A stretch of DNA of 64,000 bases from Mitsuaria chitosanitabida ATCC BAA-476 = NBRC 102408 (GCF_001598255.1 NZ_BCYP01000017.1:62001-126000), one strand, 5' to 3'. Counted from the stretch's first letter, positions 33,793-42,955 are shown. The notes: generated by a model not told the origin, from the sequence alone. Numbers and translations are program-made.

Positions 33793-34276
33793 TCGTGGGC
33801 GCGGCCTTGAGCGGCTTCACGCTGGTCTCGGTGCTGGGCGCGGCGGTGGTGCCGGCCCTCTTCTTCGGCGTGCTCGTCTTCGCCTTCGAGTTGGCCGAGC
33901 GCAAGGCCGACTCCATCGCCACCCGGCCCCAGGGCAGCATCAGCGCGGGCGACTCCAGCGTCTCCTCCGGCGGCCGGAAGTAATTCAGGCTGGCGACCTC
34001 CTCGCGGCCTTCCTTGCCGGTACGCGTGTACCGGAACGGCTCGCAGCCCGCGGCCTCGTAGCGGGCCTGGCTGACGGCGTCGGCTTTCAGATAGAGCTCG
34101 TCGCGGCTGATGATGGCCAGGAACAGGCCGTCCACATAGAGCCCGAAGCCGCCGAACATCCGGCGCGCGAGCACCGGCCCCAGCGGGCTCAGCAATTCCA
34201 TGCAGTGGTTGGCGAAGTCGCTGCCGGCGCCGGTGACGCGGCGGACAGTCCCGGTGGTGGTGGTGCCTCGTGCCAT
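33749..34276 (-). CDS. TfoX/Sxy N-terminal domain protein
   Basis: A 175-residue protein whose first ~105 residues match the TfoX N-terminal domain: 'LARRMFGGFGLYVDGLFLAIIS', 'DELYLKAD', 'EAAGCEPFRYTRTGK' and 'LNYFRPPEETLESP'. The last ~60 residues are a Lys/Ala/Thr-rich basic tail. In gammaproteobacteria TfoX/Sxy induces competence genes with CRP; isolated TfoX_N proteins are widespread and their role here is unknown. TACAGT 8 bases before the ATG fits a leaderless start. Confidence 0.85.
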   Translation of the reverse strand: MARGTTTTGTVRRVTGAGSDFANHCMELLSPLGPVLARRMFGGFGLYVDGLFLAIISRDELYLKADAVSQARYEAAGCEPFRYTRTGKEGREEVASLNYFRPPEETLESPALMLPWGRVAMESALRSANSKAKTSTPKKRAGTTAAPSTETSVKPLKAAPTIKRPRAAGRRKADG

Positions 34277-34284
34277 GAGCGCCG

Positions 34285-34290
34285 ACTGTA
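34285..34290 (-). promoter_or_regulatory. -10-like box before TfoX-like gene (leaderless pattern)
   Basis: Minus-strand TACAGT ends 8 bases before ATG 34276 with no Shine-Dalgarno. Confidence 0.4.
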
Positions 34291-34369
34291 GTCATCTCCT
34301 CTGGCGCCTGCCACGCGTCACGGCCACAATCGCCGCTTCCTGGGCCGCGTCCGGCCCGAAGGGAGCCGG

Positions 34370-34978
34370 ATGGATCTGCCCAACGACAAGCACCCGATGT
34401 CCCCCGCCGTCGCCACGGACCGCAAGGCCTTGCGCGAGCGCCTGATCCAGGAGCGCCTGGACCTGCCAGGTCGGCTGGACCTCGCGGACGAGCTGCAGCG
34501 CACGCTGCGCGTGTGGCTGGTGGCGCGCAAGGAACTGCGCATCGCGGCCTACTGGCCGATCAAGGGCGAATTCGATCCGCTGCCGGCGCTGTTCCGCTGG
34601 AGCGAGGTGGACGCCAAGCGCCGCATCGGCCTGCCGGTGGTGGATCGCGAGGAGGAGCGCCTGCGCTTCCACGTCTGGTACCCGGGCTGCCCGATGGAAG
34701 TCGACGGCACCGGCATCACCAAGCCCAAGGACACCGAGGCCTTCGATCCCCAGCTGCTGCTGCTGCCCTGCCTGGGCTACGGGCCGGGCGGCATCCGCCT
34801 GGGCTACGGGGGCGGCTTCATGCTGCGCACCATCGCGCGCATCGAGCCCCGTCCGATCGTCGTGGGCATCGGCTACAGCCATGGCTTCCAACCGACGCTG
34901 ACCGCCCAGCCCAACGATGTCCGGCTCGATGCGATGCTGACCGAGATGGGACTGGTCTGGGAGAATCCCCGCGCATGA
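34370..34978 (+). CDS. Divergent 5-formyltetrahydrofolate cyclo-ligase paralogue
   Basis: A 202-residue family member. 'LRIAAYWPIKGEFDPLPAL' and 'LPCLGYGPGGIRLGYGGG' align with the cyclo-ligase at 31690, but the conserved end of the second motif, Y-[YF]-D-R, is replaced by 'FMLRT'. That segment normally contacts nucleotide and folate, so activity or specificity may differ. The start follows a GGGAG Shine-Dalgarno, and the stop overlaps the ATG of the prolidase gene (ATGA). Confidence 0.85.
   Translation: MDLPNDKHPMSPAVATDRKALRERLIQERLDLPGRLDLADELQRTLRVWLVARKELRIAAYWPIKGEFDPLPALFRWSEVDAKRRIGLPVVDREEERLRFHVWYPGCPMEVDGTGITKPKDTEAFDPQLLLLPCLGYGPGGIRLGYGGGFMLRTIARIEPRPIVVGIGYSHGFQPTLTAQPNDVRLDAMLTEMGLVWENPRA
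34961..34966 (+). promoter_or_regulatory. -10-like box before pepQ
   Basis: GAGAAT ends 8 bases before the prolidase ATG, the same geometry as other leaderless candidates here, although it also lies inside the upstream coding region and the pair is coupled by ATGA. Confidence 0.25.
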
Positions 34979-36309
34979 CGTCCGCCGAATCCTCCTCCCT
35001 GAACACCCTCTACGCGGCCCACTTGGCCGAGCAGCAGCGCCGCACCGAGCACGCGCTCCAGCGCGGCGGCTACGACGCGCTGCTGATCGCGTCGGGCATC
35101 GAGAAGTTCGCCTTCCTCGATGACCGGCCCTATGTGTTCCAGACCAATCCGCACTTCAAGCTGTGGGTGCCGCTGGTCCAGCACACGGACAGCTGGCTGG
35201 TGATCCGTCCCGGTCACAAGCCGCGCCTGGTCTATTGCCAGCCCGAGGACTACTGGCACGTGCCCCCGGCCGCGCCGAGCGGCTTCTGGGTCGAGCACTT
35301 CGAGCTGATCGTCATCCGCCGTCCCGAGGACGCGCGTCAGCACCTGCTGCTGCCGGGCCGGCTGGCCATCGTCGGCGAGGCCGACGCGGCGCTGGAGGGC
35401 GTGGTCCCCAACAACCCGCCCGAGGTCCTGAACCCGCTGCACTACGCCCGCGCGGTGAAGACGCCCTACGAGCTGCTGCGCCTGCGCGAGGCCTCGACCG
35501 CCGGCGCGAGGGCGCATCTGGCCTCGCAGCAGGCGTTCCGCGAAGGACGCTCGGAAGCCGAGATCCATCGCGCCTATCTGGCCGCCAGCGGCCATGCCGA
35601 GCGCGATCTGCCCTACGGCAACATCGTCGCGCTGAACGAGCACGCCGCGGTCCTGCATTACCAGTACCAGGAGACGAAGGCGCCGGCGCAGTCGCTGTCG
35701 CTGCTGGTGGACGCAGGCGCGCACAGCGTGGGCTATGCGTCCGACATCACGCGAACGACCGGCAATGGCGACGCGAGCTTCCAGGCCCTGATCGACGCGA
35801 TGGAGGCGGCGCAACTGCGCCTGGTCGACCGCGTGCGCGCGGGCGTCGATTACCGCGACATCCATCTGGCCTCGCACCGCGAGATCGCCGGCGTGCTGCG
35901 CCAGCTCGGCATCGTGAAGATGGACGAGGACGCGATGCTGGCGGAGCGCGTCACGTCGACCTTCCTGCCGCACGGCATCGGCCACCTGCTGGGCCTGCAG
36001 GTGCACGACATCGGCGGCTTCATGGCCAGCGAGGAGGGCGGCACCCTCGACAAGCCCGAAGGCCATCGCTACCTGCGCCTCACGCGCGTGCTGCAGCCGG
36101 GCATGGTGGTGACCATCGAGCCGGGTCTGTACTTCATCCCGATGCTGCTGGACCAGTTGCGCGCGACGCCCGCGGCGGCGCAGGTGGACTGGTCGCTGGT
36201 CAAGCACCTGAGCGCCTTCGGCGGCGTGCGCATCGAGGACGATGTCGCCTGCACCGACACCGGCGCGCCGGAGAACATGACGCGGGATGCGTTCGCGGCG
36301 CTGGGCTGA
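34975..36309 (+). CDS. pepQ: Xaa-Pro dipeptidase (prolidase)
   Basis: A 444-residue M24 metallopeptidase with the PepQ layout: an N-terminal creatinase-like domain ('GYDALLIASGIEKFAFLDDRPYVF') and a pita-bread catalytic domain. Metal ligands are visible in 'LLVDAGAHSVGYASDITRTT' (two Asp), 'FLPHGIGHLLGLQVHDIGG' (His), 'MVVTIEPGLYFIP' (Glu) and 'GGVRIEDDV' (Glu). It splits Xaa-Pro dipeptides; PepQ enzymes can also hydrolyse some organophosphate triesters. Coupled to the divergent cyclo-ligase gene upstream. Confidence 0.93.
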   Translation: MTSAESSSLNTLYAAHLAEQQRRTEHALQRGGYDALLIASGIEKFAFLDDRPYVFQTNPHFKLWVPLVQHTDSWLVIRPGHKPRLVYCQPEDYWHVPPAAPSGFWVEHFELIVIRRPEDARQHLLLPGRLAIVGEADAALEGVVPNNPPEVLNPLHYARAVKTPYELLRLREASTAGARAHLASQQAFREGRSEAEIHRAYLAASGHAERDLPYGNIVALNEHAAVLHYQYQETKAPAQSLSLLVDAGAHSVGYASDITRTTGNGDASFQALIDAMEAAQLRLVDRVRAGVDYRDIHLASHREIAGVLRQLGIVKMDEDAMLAERVTSTFLPHGIGHLLGLQVHDIGGFMASEEGGTLDKPEGHRYLRLTRVLQPGMVVTIEPGLYFIPMLLDQLRATPAAAQVDWSLVKHLSAFGGVRIEDDVACTDTGAPENMTRDAFAALG

Positions 36310-36357
36310 TCCAGGCGGCCACACGGCGCGACGCCCGGCGACGCGCTGAAACGAAAG

Positions 36358-36377
36358 AAGGGCCCTCGCGGGCCCTT
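36358..36377. terminator. Bidirectional terminator hairpin between pepQ and ompW-like gene
   Basis: AAGGGCCC (36358-36365) pairs with GGGCCCTT (36370-36377) around TCGC, lying between the convergent stops at 36309 and 36412. The flanking AA/TT extends the stem; no long T run, so moderate confidence. Confidence 0.7.
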
Positions 36378-36411
36378 CGTCGTCATGGGGGTGCGGTGCG
36401 CGGGCGGTCGC

Positions 36412-37050
36412 TCAGAACCGGTAGCCGACGCCCACGCCCACCAGCAGCGGGTCGATCTTGAACTTGCCGACGGACGCGCCCTTGGAGCGCACGTCGGTGC
36501 CCATCTGGACCTTCTTGATGTCGACGTTGATCGACCACTGCTTGTCGAGCATCACGTCGAAGCCGGCCTGCGCCGCCAGACCGAAGCTGTGCTTCTTGAT
36601 GCTGGGCGCCAACGCGGCCTGAACCGCCGGATCGAAGCGCACGCCCGAGAACATCGTGTAGTTCACGCCCGCGCCGACGTAGGGGCGGAAGCGGCCTTCG
36701 GGATTGAAGTGGTACTGCACGGTCAGCGTCGGTGGCAGGTGCTTGACGCTGCCGATGGCGGCGCCGTTGCTGCGCAGCGTGTGCTTCTGCGGCACGGTCA
36801 GGATCAGCTCGGTCGCGATGTTGGGCGTGATGAAGTAGCTGATGTCGACTTCGGGGATGGTCTTGCGGCTCAGCGACAGGCCCAGGCCGGTGCTGTCCTT
36901 GTCCGCCGAGTCGATGTTCACCGCGCGGGCGCGCAGCAGCCACGGCGACGACTGCGCCTGGGCCGGCATCGCGACGGCCAGCGTCAGCGCCGCCAGCGAG
37001 GCGGCGGCGACTGCGTGAACGTGAGCGCGGCGAACGGAAATGCGGGTCAT
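36412..37050 (-). CDS. OmpW-family outer-membrane protein (second copy)
   Basis: A 212-residue protein with a signal peptide ending 'AMPAQAQ' (about residue 28) and OmpW hallmarks: 'SSPWLLRARAVNI', 'VDISYFITPNIATELILTVPQKH', 'LPPTLTVQYHF', 'FRPYVGAGVNYTMF' and the final 'VGVGVGYRF'. An AGGAG Shine-Dalgarno 7 bases before ATG 37050 fixes the start. It is a distant paralogue of the OmpW at 18647 and has no linked enzyme gene. Confidence 0.92.
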   Translation of the reverse strand: MTRISVRRAHVHAVAAASLAALTLAVAMPAQAQSSPWLLRARAVNIDSADKDSTGLGLSLSRKTIPEVDISYFITPNIATELILTVPQKHTLRSNGAAIGSVKHLPPTLTVQYHFNPEGRFRPYVGAGVNYTMFSGVRFDPAVQAALAPSIKKHSFGLAAQAGFDVMLDKQWSINVDIKKVQMGTDVRSKGASVGKFKIDPLLVGVGVGYRF

Positions 37051-37179
37051 GCGGGTTCTCCTGGTCAATGGGATGACCCGGATTGAACGACCGCCCTCGA
37101 TGCCGCTTGTTGATCCTTCACAAGGAAGGAGGGCGCGACGTCCTCGCGTCCCGCGAGGGCGCCCGCCGGTTGCGTCTTG

Positions 37180-38019
37180 TCAAGCCGCGGTCGACAGACC
37201 GAGGCGTCGGCACAACTCCAGCGTCAGCGCGCTCTGGTTGAGCGTATAGAAGTGCAGTCCCGGCACGCCGCCGGCGATCAGGCGCTCGCACAGGCGGGTG
37301 ACGACGTCCAGGCCGAAGGCGCGCACCGAGGCGGCATCGTCCATGTAGCCTTCCATCTTCAGCGCGACCCAGCGCGGGATCTCGATGCCGTCGCGCTGCG
37401 CGAACTGCGCGATGCGCGAGAAGTTGTTGATCGGCATGATGCCCGGCACGATCGGCACTTCCACGCCGAGCGCCCGCGTCGCCTCGACGAAATGGAAGTA
37501 GGCGTCGGGGTTGTAGAAGAACTGCGTGATCGCGCCGCTGGCGCCGGCCTTCACCTTGTCGGCGAAGAACTGCAGGTCGCGCGCCGCGTAGCGCTGCTGC
37601 GGGTGGTACTCGCAGTAGGCGGCGACCTCGATCTCCCAGTCCTCGCCCTGCGTCTCGCGGATGAAGCGCACCAGTTCCGACGCATAGCGGAACTCGCCCG
37701 CCGTCGCCGTGCCGCTGGGCAGGTCGCCGCGCAGCGCGACCACGCGACGGATGTTCTGCGCGCGGTAGGTGGACAGGATCTCGGCGATGTTCTCGCGCGT
37801 GGAACCCACGCAGGACAGATGTGGGGCCGCGTCGAAACCTTGCGAGGCGATGTCGGCCACGGTGGCCAGCGTCTTCTCGCGCGTGGAGCCGCCGGCCCCG
37901 TAGGTCACGCTGAAGTAATGCGGGTTCACCGCGCGCAGCTCCTGCACGACGGTCTTCAGCTTCTCGGTGCCGACCGGCGTGTTGGGCGGGAAGAATTCGA
38001 TGCTGACAGGCGTCGTCAT
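37180..38019 (-). CDS. metF: 5,10-methylenetetrahydrofolate reductase
   Basis: A 279-residue flavoenzyme reducing methylene-THF to methyl-THF for methionine synthesis. Family signs are 'SIEFFPPNTPVGTEKL' (catalytic Glu), 'FSVTYGAGGSTREKTL', 'HLSCVGSTRENI', 'VALRGDLP' and 'GAITQFFYNPDAYFHFV'. It overlaps tlyA by ATGA (38016-38019) and is the distal gene of an ahcY-tlyA-metF run that may be co-regulated by the SAH riboswitch at 40427. Confidence 0.96.
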   Translation of the reverse strand: MTTPVSIEFFPPNTPVGTEKLKTVVQELRAVNPHYFSVTYGAGGSTREKTLATVADIASQGFDAAPHLSCVGSTRENIAEILSTYRAQNIRRVVALRGDLPSGTATAGEFRYASELVRFIRETQGEDWEIEVAAYCEYHPQQRYAARDLQFFADKVKAGASGAITQFFYNPDAYFHFVEATRALGVEVPIVPGIMPINNFSRIAQFAQRDGIEIPRWVALKMEGYMDDAASVRAFGLDVVTRLCERLIAGGVPGLHFYTLNQSALTLELCRRLGLSTAA

Positions 38020-38747
38020 GGTTTCTGAACCCAGATGAAAAATTCGGTGTTGCCGTCGCCGCCGGTGACCGGGCTTTCGAACCAGCCCTTGACGACGAGC
38101 TCGCGCTTCTCGGCGGCCGCCACGGCCTGTTGCCTGAGCGTGGCGTACTGCGCCTTGTCCTTGACGATGCCGTTCTTGTTCAGGGCCTTCGGGCCCAGCT
38201 CGAACTGCGGCTTGATCAGCAGCAGCGCCTGGCCTTGGGGCTTGAGCCAGCCGACCACGTGCTTGAGCGTGCCGACCATCGAGATGAAGCTCAGGTCGCC
38301 CACGACCAGATCGAAGGGCGCGTCGGGGACGAAGTCCTTCACGTGCATGCCTTCATGGGCGGTCACGCGCGGGTCGGCCTTCAGGGACTCGTGCAGCTGG
38401 CCGTGACCGACGTCGATGCCGGTCACGTGGGCCGCGCCCGCCTTGAGCAGCACGTCGGTGAAGCCGCCCGTGCTCTGGCCCATGTCCAGCGCCGAGAGAC
38501 CCGCCGCCGACACGCCGGCCTTGGCCAGCGCGCCTTCGAGCTTGAGGCCGCCGCGCGAGACGTAACGCAGCTCGGCGTCGTCCGTCACGCGCAGGGCGGT
38601 GGTCTCGAGCAGGTCCTCGCCGCACTTGCGCACGACGGTCCAGCCCTTGGGACCTTCCCACTCGACCGCGCGCGCGTCGATCAGCCGCTGGGCGGCCGAG
38701 CGCGTGGGCGCCAGGCCGAGGGAGTGAAGAAGGTGGTCAGCTCTCAT
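38016..38747 (-). CDS. tlyA: TlyA-family rRNA methyltransferase (S4 + FtsJ domains)
   Basis: A 243-residue protein with an N-terminal S4 RNA-binding domain ('MRADHLLHSLGLAPTRSAAQ', 'YVSRGGLKLEGALAKAG') and a Rossmann methyltransferase domain with 'ALDMGQSTGGFTDVLL', 'GIDVGHGQL' and 'LVVGDLSFISM'. TlyA proteins 2'-O-methylate 16S/23S rRNA cytidines; some family members act as hemolysins when exported. Lies between ahcY and metF in the SAM/SAH cluster. Confidence 0.9.
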   Translation of the reverse strand: MRADHLLHSLGLAPTRSAAQRLIDARAVEWEGPKGWTVVRKCGEDLLETTALRVTDDAELRYVSRGGLKLEGALAKAGVSAAGLSALDMGQSTGGFTDVLLKAGAAHVTGIDVGHGQLHESLKADPRVTAHEGMHVKDFVPDAPFDLVVGDLSFISMVGTLKHVVGWLKPQGQALLLIKPQFELGPKALNKNGIVKDKAQYATLRQQAVAAAEKRELVVKGWFESPVTGGDGNTEFFIWVQKP

Positions 38748-38812
38748 GGTCAGAGTCTCTCAGCGCGTCGCGAGCGGGCGTCAGGCTAGGCGCGGGGGAT
38801 CCGGGAACCGGA

Positions 38813-38829
38813 ACGTAGCAGCGCTACGT
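38813..38829. repeat. Small inverted repeat between ahcY and tlyA
   Basis: ACGTAGC (38813-38819) and GCTACGT (38823-38829) flank AGC in the 137-bp gap after ahcY. The stem is short with no T run, so attenuation or RNA processing rather than full termination is more likely. Confidence 0.5.
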
Positions 38830-38884
38830 GAGGATTCACGGAGGGACCCGCAACGACGCATGGCGCCCGCGCAGTAGCGCCCGA

Positions 38885-40318
<1,434 letters not shown>

Positions 40319-40397
40319 GCGGACTCCTGCGAGGAAGGGCCGTCGACGCCTGCGGGCTGGGTTCGGAGGAGATGCAATCGGCGAATGCCGCTCGGTC

Positions 40398-40429
40398 CTC
40401 ACCCGGCCTGCGAAGGGTCGACGGGTGAG
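40398..40429 (-). promoter_or_regulatory. Expression-platform hairpin of the SAH riboswitch
   Basis: CTCACCCG and CGGGTGAG (plus-strand 40398-40405 and 40422-40429) form a perfect 8-bp stem. Three of the five pseudoknot bases (40427-40429) belong to this stem, so the aptamer pseudoknot and this hairpin are mutually exclusive. SAH binding would free the downstream RNA. Confidence 0.65.
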
Positions 40430-40516
40430 CGCGGTTGCCATGGCCGCGGGCATGTCGCCGCGCGGCGGTTCCGAGCCTGGCCTCGATGGGGTGGGAGGTC
40501 GCAACGCTCCTCGGAA
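40427..40516 (-). promoter_or_regulatory. SAH riboswitch aptamer in the ahcY leader
   Basis: On the minus strand the leader reads TTCCGAG-GAGCG-TTGCGACC ... GCCAGGCTCGGAA ... AACCGCGCTCACC, matching the conserved SAH-riboswitch core (CGAGGAGCGCUGC, AGGCUCG, GCGCUCA). Stem P1 pairs TTCCGAG (40516-40510) with CTCGGAA (40475-40469). GAGCG (40509-40505) pairs with CGCTC (40431-40427) as the pseudoknot. This class switches ahcY, metF and metH on when SAH accumulates; the location directly upstream of ahcY is the classic one. Confidence 0.93.
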
Positions 40517-40518
40517 CA

Positions 40519-40548
40519 GGGCGCGATTGTAGGGCCACAATCGCGCCC
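40519..40548. promoter_or_regulatory. 12-bp inverted repeat carrying back-to-back -10 elements
   Basis: GGGCGCGATTGT (40519-40530) and ACAATCGCGCCC (40537-40548) are perfect complements separated by AGGGCC. The minus strand contains TACAAT (40531-40526), placed to start the ahcY leader next to aptamer stem P1. The plus strand contains CACAAT (40536-40541), 8 bases before the HAD gene ATG. The two divergent promoters therefore overlap within one palindrome. Confidence 0.65.
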
Positions 40549-40549
40549 C

Positions 40550-41356
40550 ATGCGAACCATGACCCCGCTGGCGGCTTGTCCGCGCGCCGCCTGGCGCCCG
40601 TTGCGCGGCGTGCTGACGGACATCGATGACACCCTCACCGGCGAGTCCGGCATCGCGCCCGCGGGCCTGGACGCGCTGCATCGGCTGCACGATGCCGGCA
40701 TCCCCGTGATCGCGATCACCGGCCGTCCGGCGGGCTGGAGCGAGCCCTTCGCGCTGGCCTGGCCGGTGCGCGGCATCGTCGCGGAGAACGGCGGCGTGCT
40801 GCTGCACCGCGAGGAGGCGGGCGAGGGCAGCGCGCTGCGCGTCGAGTTCGCGCAGGACGACGCGACGCGTGCCGCCAACTTCGCGCGCCTGCAGGCCTGC
40901 GCGCGGGAGATCGTCGCCACGGTGCCCGGCGCCCTGCTGGCGCGTGACAGCGCCGGGCGGCTGACCGACATCGCCGTCGACCATTCCGAGTTCACGACGC
41001 TGGACGACGCGGCCATCGCCGCCGTCTGCGACCTCATGCGCACGCACGGGCTGACCGCGACGGTCAGCTCCATCCACGTGAACGGCTGGATCGGCGAGCA
41101 CAGCAAGTGGAGCGCCGCGCACTGGGCGGTGAAGCGCTTGACCGGCGCGGACTTCGATCCGCGCGAGTGGGTCTATGTCGGCGACTCGACCAACGATCAG
41201 CTGATGTTCGAGCGGGTGCCGCTGTCGGTGGGCGTGGCCAACATCGCGCGCTTCCTGCCGATGCTAGACCACCCGCCGGCTTACGTCACCCAGGCCGAGC
41301 GCGGCGATGGCTTCGCGGAGATGGCGCGCGCGCTGCTGGCGGCGAAGTCGGGCTGA
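40550..41356 (+). CDS. HAD-superfamily (type IIB) phosphatase
   Basis: A 268-residue cytoplasmic HAD hydrolase with '[15 protein letters not shown]' (Asp24 nucleophile, Asp26), '[16 protein letters not shown]' (Thr motif), a Lys in '[16 protein letters not shown]' and '[13 protein letters not shown]' (acidic motif). The class IIB cap, as in sugar-phosphate phosphatases such as mannosyl-3-phosphoglycerate phosphatase or Cof proteins, lies in the middle. Substrate unknown. A CACAAT -10-like box 8 bases upstream and no Shine-Dalgarno suggest a leaderless mRNA; an in-frame ATG at 40559 is also possible. Confidence 0.85.
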   Translation: MRTMTPLAACPRAAWRPLRGVLTDIDDTLTGESGIAPAGLDALHRLHDAGIPVIAITGRPAGWSEPFALAWPVRGIVAENGGVLLHREEAGEGSALRVEFAQDDATRAANFARLQACAREIVATVPGALLARDSAGRLTDIAVDHSEFTTLDDAAIAAVCDLMRTHGLTATVSSIHVNGWIGEHSKWSAAHWAVKRLTGADFDPREWVYVGDSTNDQLMFERVPLSVGVANIARFLPMLDHPPAYVTQAERGDGFAEMARALLAAKSG

Positions 41357-41878
41357 TCAGGCGGCGCGGCGGATGGCGCCGCTCGCGGGCGACGCGGCCT
41401 TGGCGGAGGAGGCGGTCGGAGCGGTGGCGCCGGCGGTCTGCGCGGGCGTCAAGGCGGCCGCGGTGACGGGGGCCTCGTCGACGACGGCGACGTGCGGTCG
41501 CGGCTGACGGCCTTCGACCGCGTCCCAGGCATGTCGGCCGACCAGCGCGGAGATCCCCGGCCAGTCATGCCCGCGCGGCAGCACCCGCGCCAGCGTCGCG
41601 TGGCTCACCCGACCGCCCAGCGCGATCAGCCGATGCGCCACCTCGATCCGCCGACGACGGATCCGCGGCAGCAGCCAGCGGTTGGTGGGGCGCTCGCGCA
41701 GCACGCTGGGATGCGGCATGCAGCGGTGCTCGGCCATCAGCAAGTGACGCAGCAGCACCTCCAGCGGCGCCGGCGGCAGGTGCCGCCAATCGGCGCTCAG
41801 CCGGGCAAGCGCGAAGCGCAGGTTGGCCTGCGCGTCGGAGCGCGGGGCGTGCAGGCGGTTCTGGCCGGTCATGAACAT
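41357..41878 (-). CDS. Hypothetical protein (173 aa)
   Basis: I do not recognise a family. The first ~120 residues look folded and Arg/His/Leu-rich ('LRHLLMAEHRCMPHP', 'RRRRIEVAHRLIALGGRVSHATLARVLPRGHDW'), hinting at a DNA- or RNA-binding helical domain. The last ~45 residues are an Ala/Thr/Pro-rich tail. No signal peptide or membrane segment. GGAGGT five bases before ATG 41878 supports the start. It converges on the HAD gene with no gap (stop codons adjacent). Confidence 0.65.
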   Translation of the reverse strand: MFMTGQNRLHAPRSDAQANLRFALARLSADWRHLPPAPLEVLLRHLLMAEHRCMPHPSVLRERPTNRWLLPRIRRRRIEVAHRLIALGGRVSHATLARVLPRGHDWPGISALVGRHAWDAVEGRQPRPHVAVVDEAPVTAAALTPAQTAGATAPTASSAKAASPASGAIRRAA

Positions 41879-42045
41879 CGAGACCTCCGGGCATCGGGCG
41901 GCGCGTCGCGCCGTCATCGGCAAGCGGAGCGCCTGTCCCTGATGTCGGCCATCCTGCGCGCGTTCTGAACCCGCGGCTGTCCCCAAAAACGTCACGAAAC
42001 GCAAACGGGGTCCTCACGGTCCCCGGGGGCGGGGTCCCGAAAAGC

Positions 42046-42070
42046 GAAGGGCCGCGCGAGGCGGCCCTTC
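42046..42070 (-). terminator. Intrinsic terminator after the oxidoreductase-like small gene
   Basis: GAAGGGCCGC (42046-42055) and GCGGCCCTTC (42061-42070) form a 10-bp stem with loop GCGAG. Read on the minus strand the stem is followed by GCTTTTCGGG, so it ends the minus-strand transcript from infA and the small gene at 42117. Confidence 0.8.
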
Positions 42071-42116
42071 AGGGGGATCGTGAGATCAGGTGCGGTGAGC
42101 GGGAGCGGTCACGGCC

Positions 42117-42365
42117 TCAGGCCGGCGCCTCCGGATGGCGGGCTTTCCACGCCCGCAGATCCTGGCGGTATTGGTCCATCGCCAGATCGTGCAGGTCGAA
42201 GATGCACGGATCGCAGCCGTTGCCGCAGCAGGCGTCGATGTCGGGCTGCTGGGGCGGCACCGGCATGGGATCGTCCACGGCGCCGCCGCTCGACGAGGTC
42301 GAGCCGGGGGCGTCGGTGGCGACAAGCGCTGCGACCTGCGAGGTCGCCTCGGTCGGGGCGGTCAT
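42117..42365 (-). CDS. Oxidoreductase-like domain small protein
   Basis: An 82-residue protein whose second half, 'PPQQPDIDACCGNGCDPCIFD' followed by 'LAMDQYRQDLRAW', matches the short oxidoreductase-like N-terminal domain found alone in many beta- and alphaproteobacteria. The four Cys in CCGNGCDPC may bind metal or a cofactor. The first ~35 residues are disordered (Ala/Thr/Ser). It lies 62 bp after infA on the same strand. Confidence 0.85.
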   Translation of the reverse strand: MTAPTEATSQVAALVATDAPGSTSSSGGAVDDPMPVPPQQPDIDACCGNGCDPCIFDLHDLAMDQYRQDLRAWKARHPEAPA

Positions 42366-42427
42366 GAGGCCGGAATCTCCGGCGCCCGCGAGAGCCGCTC
42401 AGCGACGAGCGGATCCCGCGCGCGGGC

Positions 42428-42694
42428 TCAGCGGCGAACCGGGGGGCGCGACGGCGGCGGGCCGCCCGCGGTGCGGTTCAGGTGACGGAAGGTGATGCGG
42501 CCCTTGGTCAGGTCGTAGGGCGACATTTCCAGCGACACGGCATCGCCGGCCAGGATGCGGATGTGATGCTTGCGCATCTTGCCGCCCGTGTAGGCGATGA
42601 CCTGGTGGCCGTTCTCCAGCGTCACGCGGAAGCGCGAGTCGGGGAGGATTTCATTGACCACCCCCTGCATTTCAATCAGTTCTTCCTTGGCCAT
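42428..42694 (-). CDS. infA: Translation initiation factor IF-1
   Basis: An 88-residue OB-fold protein: '[71 protein letters not shown]' covers the whole IF-1 family in its standard order (shown here by key points: [32 protein letters not shown]). It binds the ribosomal A site during initiation. The ~16-residue basic C-terminal tail ([10 protein letters not shown]) is typical of the longer betaproteobacterial copy; a second, shorter infA is usually found in the ribosomal protein operon. AAAGGAAC precedes the ATG. Confidence 0.96.
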   Translation of the reverse strand: MAKEELIEMQGVVNEILPDSRFRVTLENGHQVIAYTGGKMRKHHIRILAGDAVSLEMSPYDLTKGRITFRHLNRTAGGPPPSRPPVRR

Positions 42695-42739
42695 ACGGGA
42701 TGTTCCTTTCTTGAATGGAGGGGTCGGATGGGCGGCCGC

Positions 42740-42955
42740 TCAATGCGAACGCGCCCAGGCGGTGCCTTCGTTCTCAGCGTAGCGCAGCGCGGCGCCACGA
42801 TTCGGAAAACTCGGCACGAATCGCATGACGCGATCGATGCTGGACATGCCGCGTCCCGAACGAATCGAGACCGAGGCGGTGAAGCCGCCGTCGGCATGGG
42901 GTTTGGTCATGGGTGAGACAAGGAAACGCCCCACCTCAATGCTTTTTGTTGGCAT
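42740..42955 (-). CDS. Small conserved-looking hypothetical protein (71 aa)
   Basis: The frame 'MTKPHADGGFTASVSIRSGR' continues to 'GTAWARSH' with a balanced, non-shadow composition (few Arg/Ala runs). The alternating pattern 'FTASVSIRSG' and 'RVMRFVPSFPNRGAALRYAENEG' suggests a small beta-alpha domain. ATG 42955 (MPTKSIEV) or 42910 (MTKPHADG) could be the start; neither has a strong Shine-Dalgarno. It lies 45 bp upstream of infA on the same strand and could share its transcript. Function unknown. Confidence 0.6.
   Translation of the reverse strand: MPTKSIEVGRFLVSPMTKPHADGGFTASVSIRSGRGMSSIDRVMRFVPSFPNRGAALRYAENEGTAWARSH

Noticed and set aside
38016-38747. tlyA as an exported hemolysin
   Set aside because: No signal peptide and a full S4 plus methyltransferase layout; rRNA methylation is the supported function.
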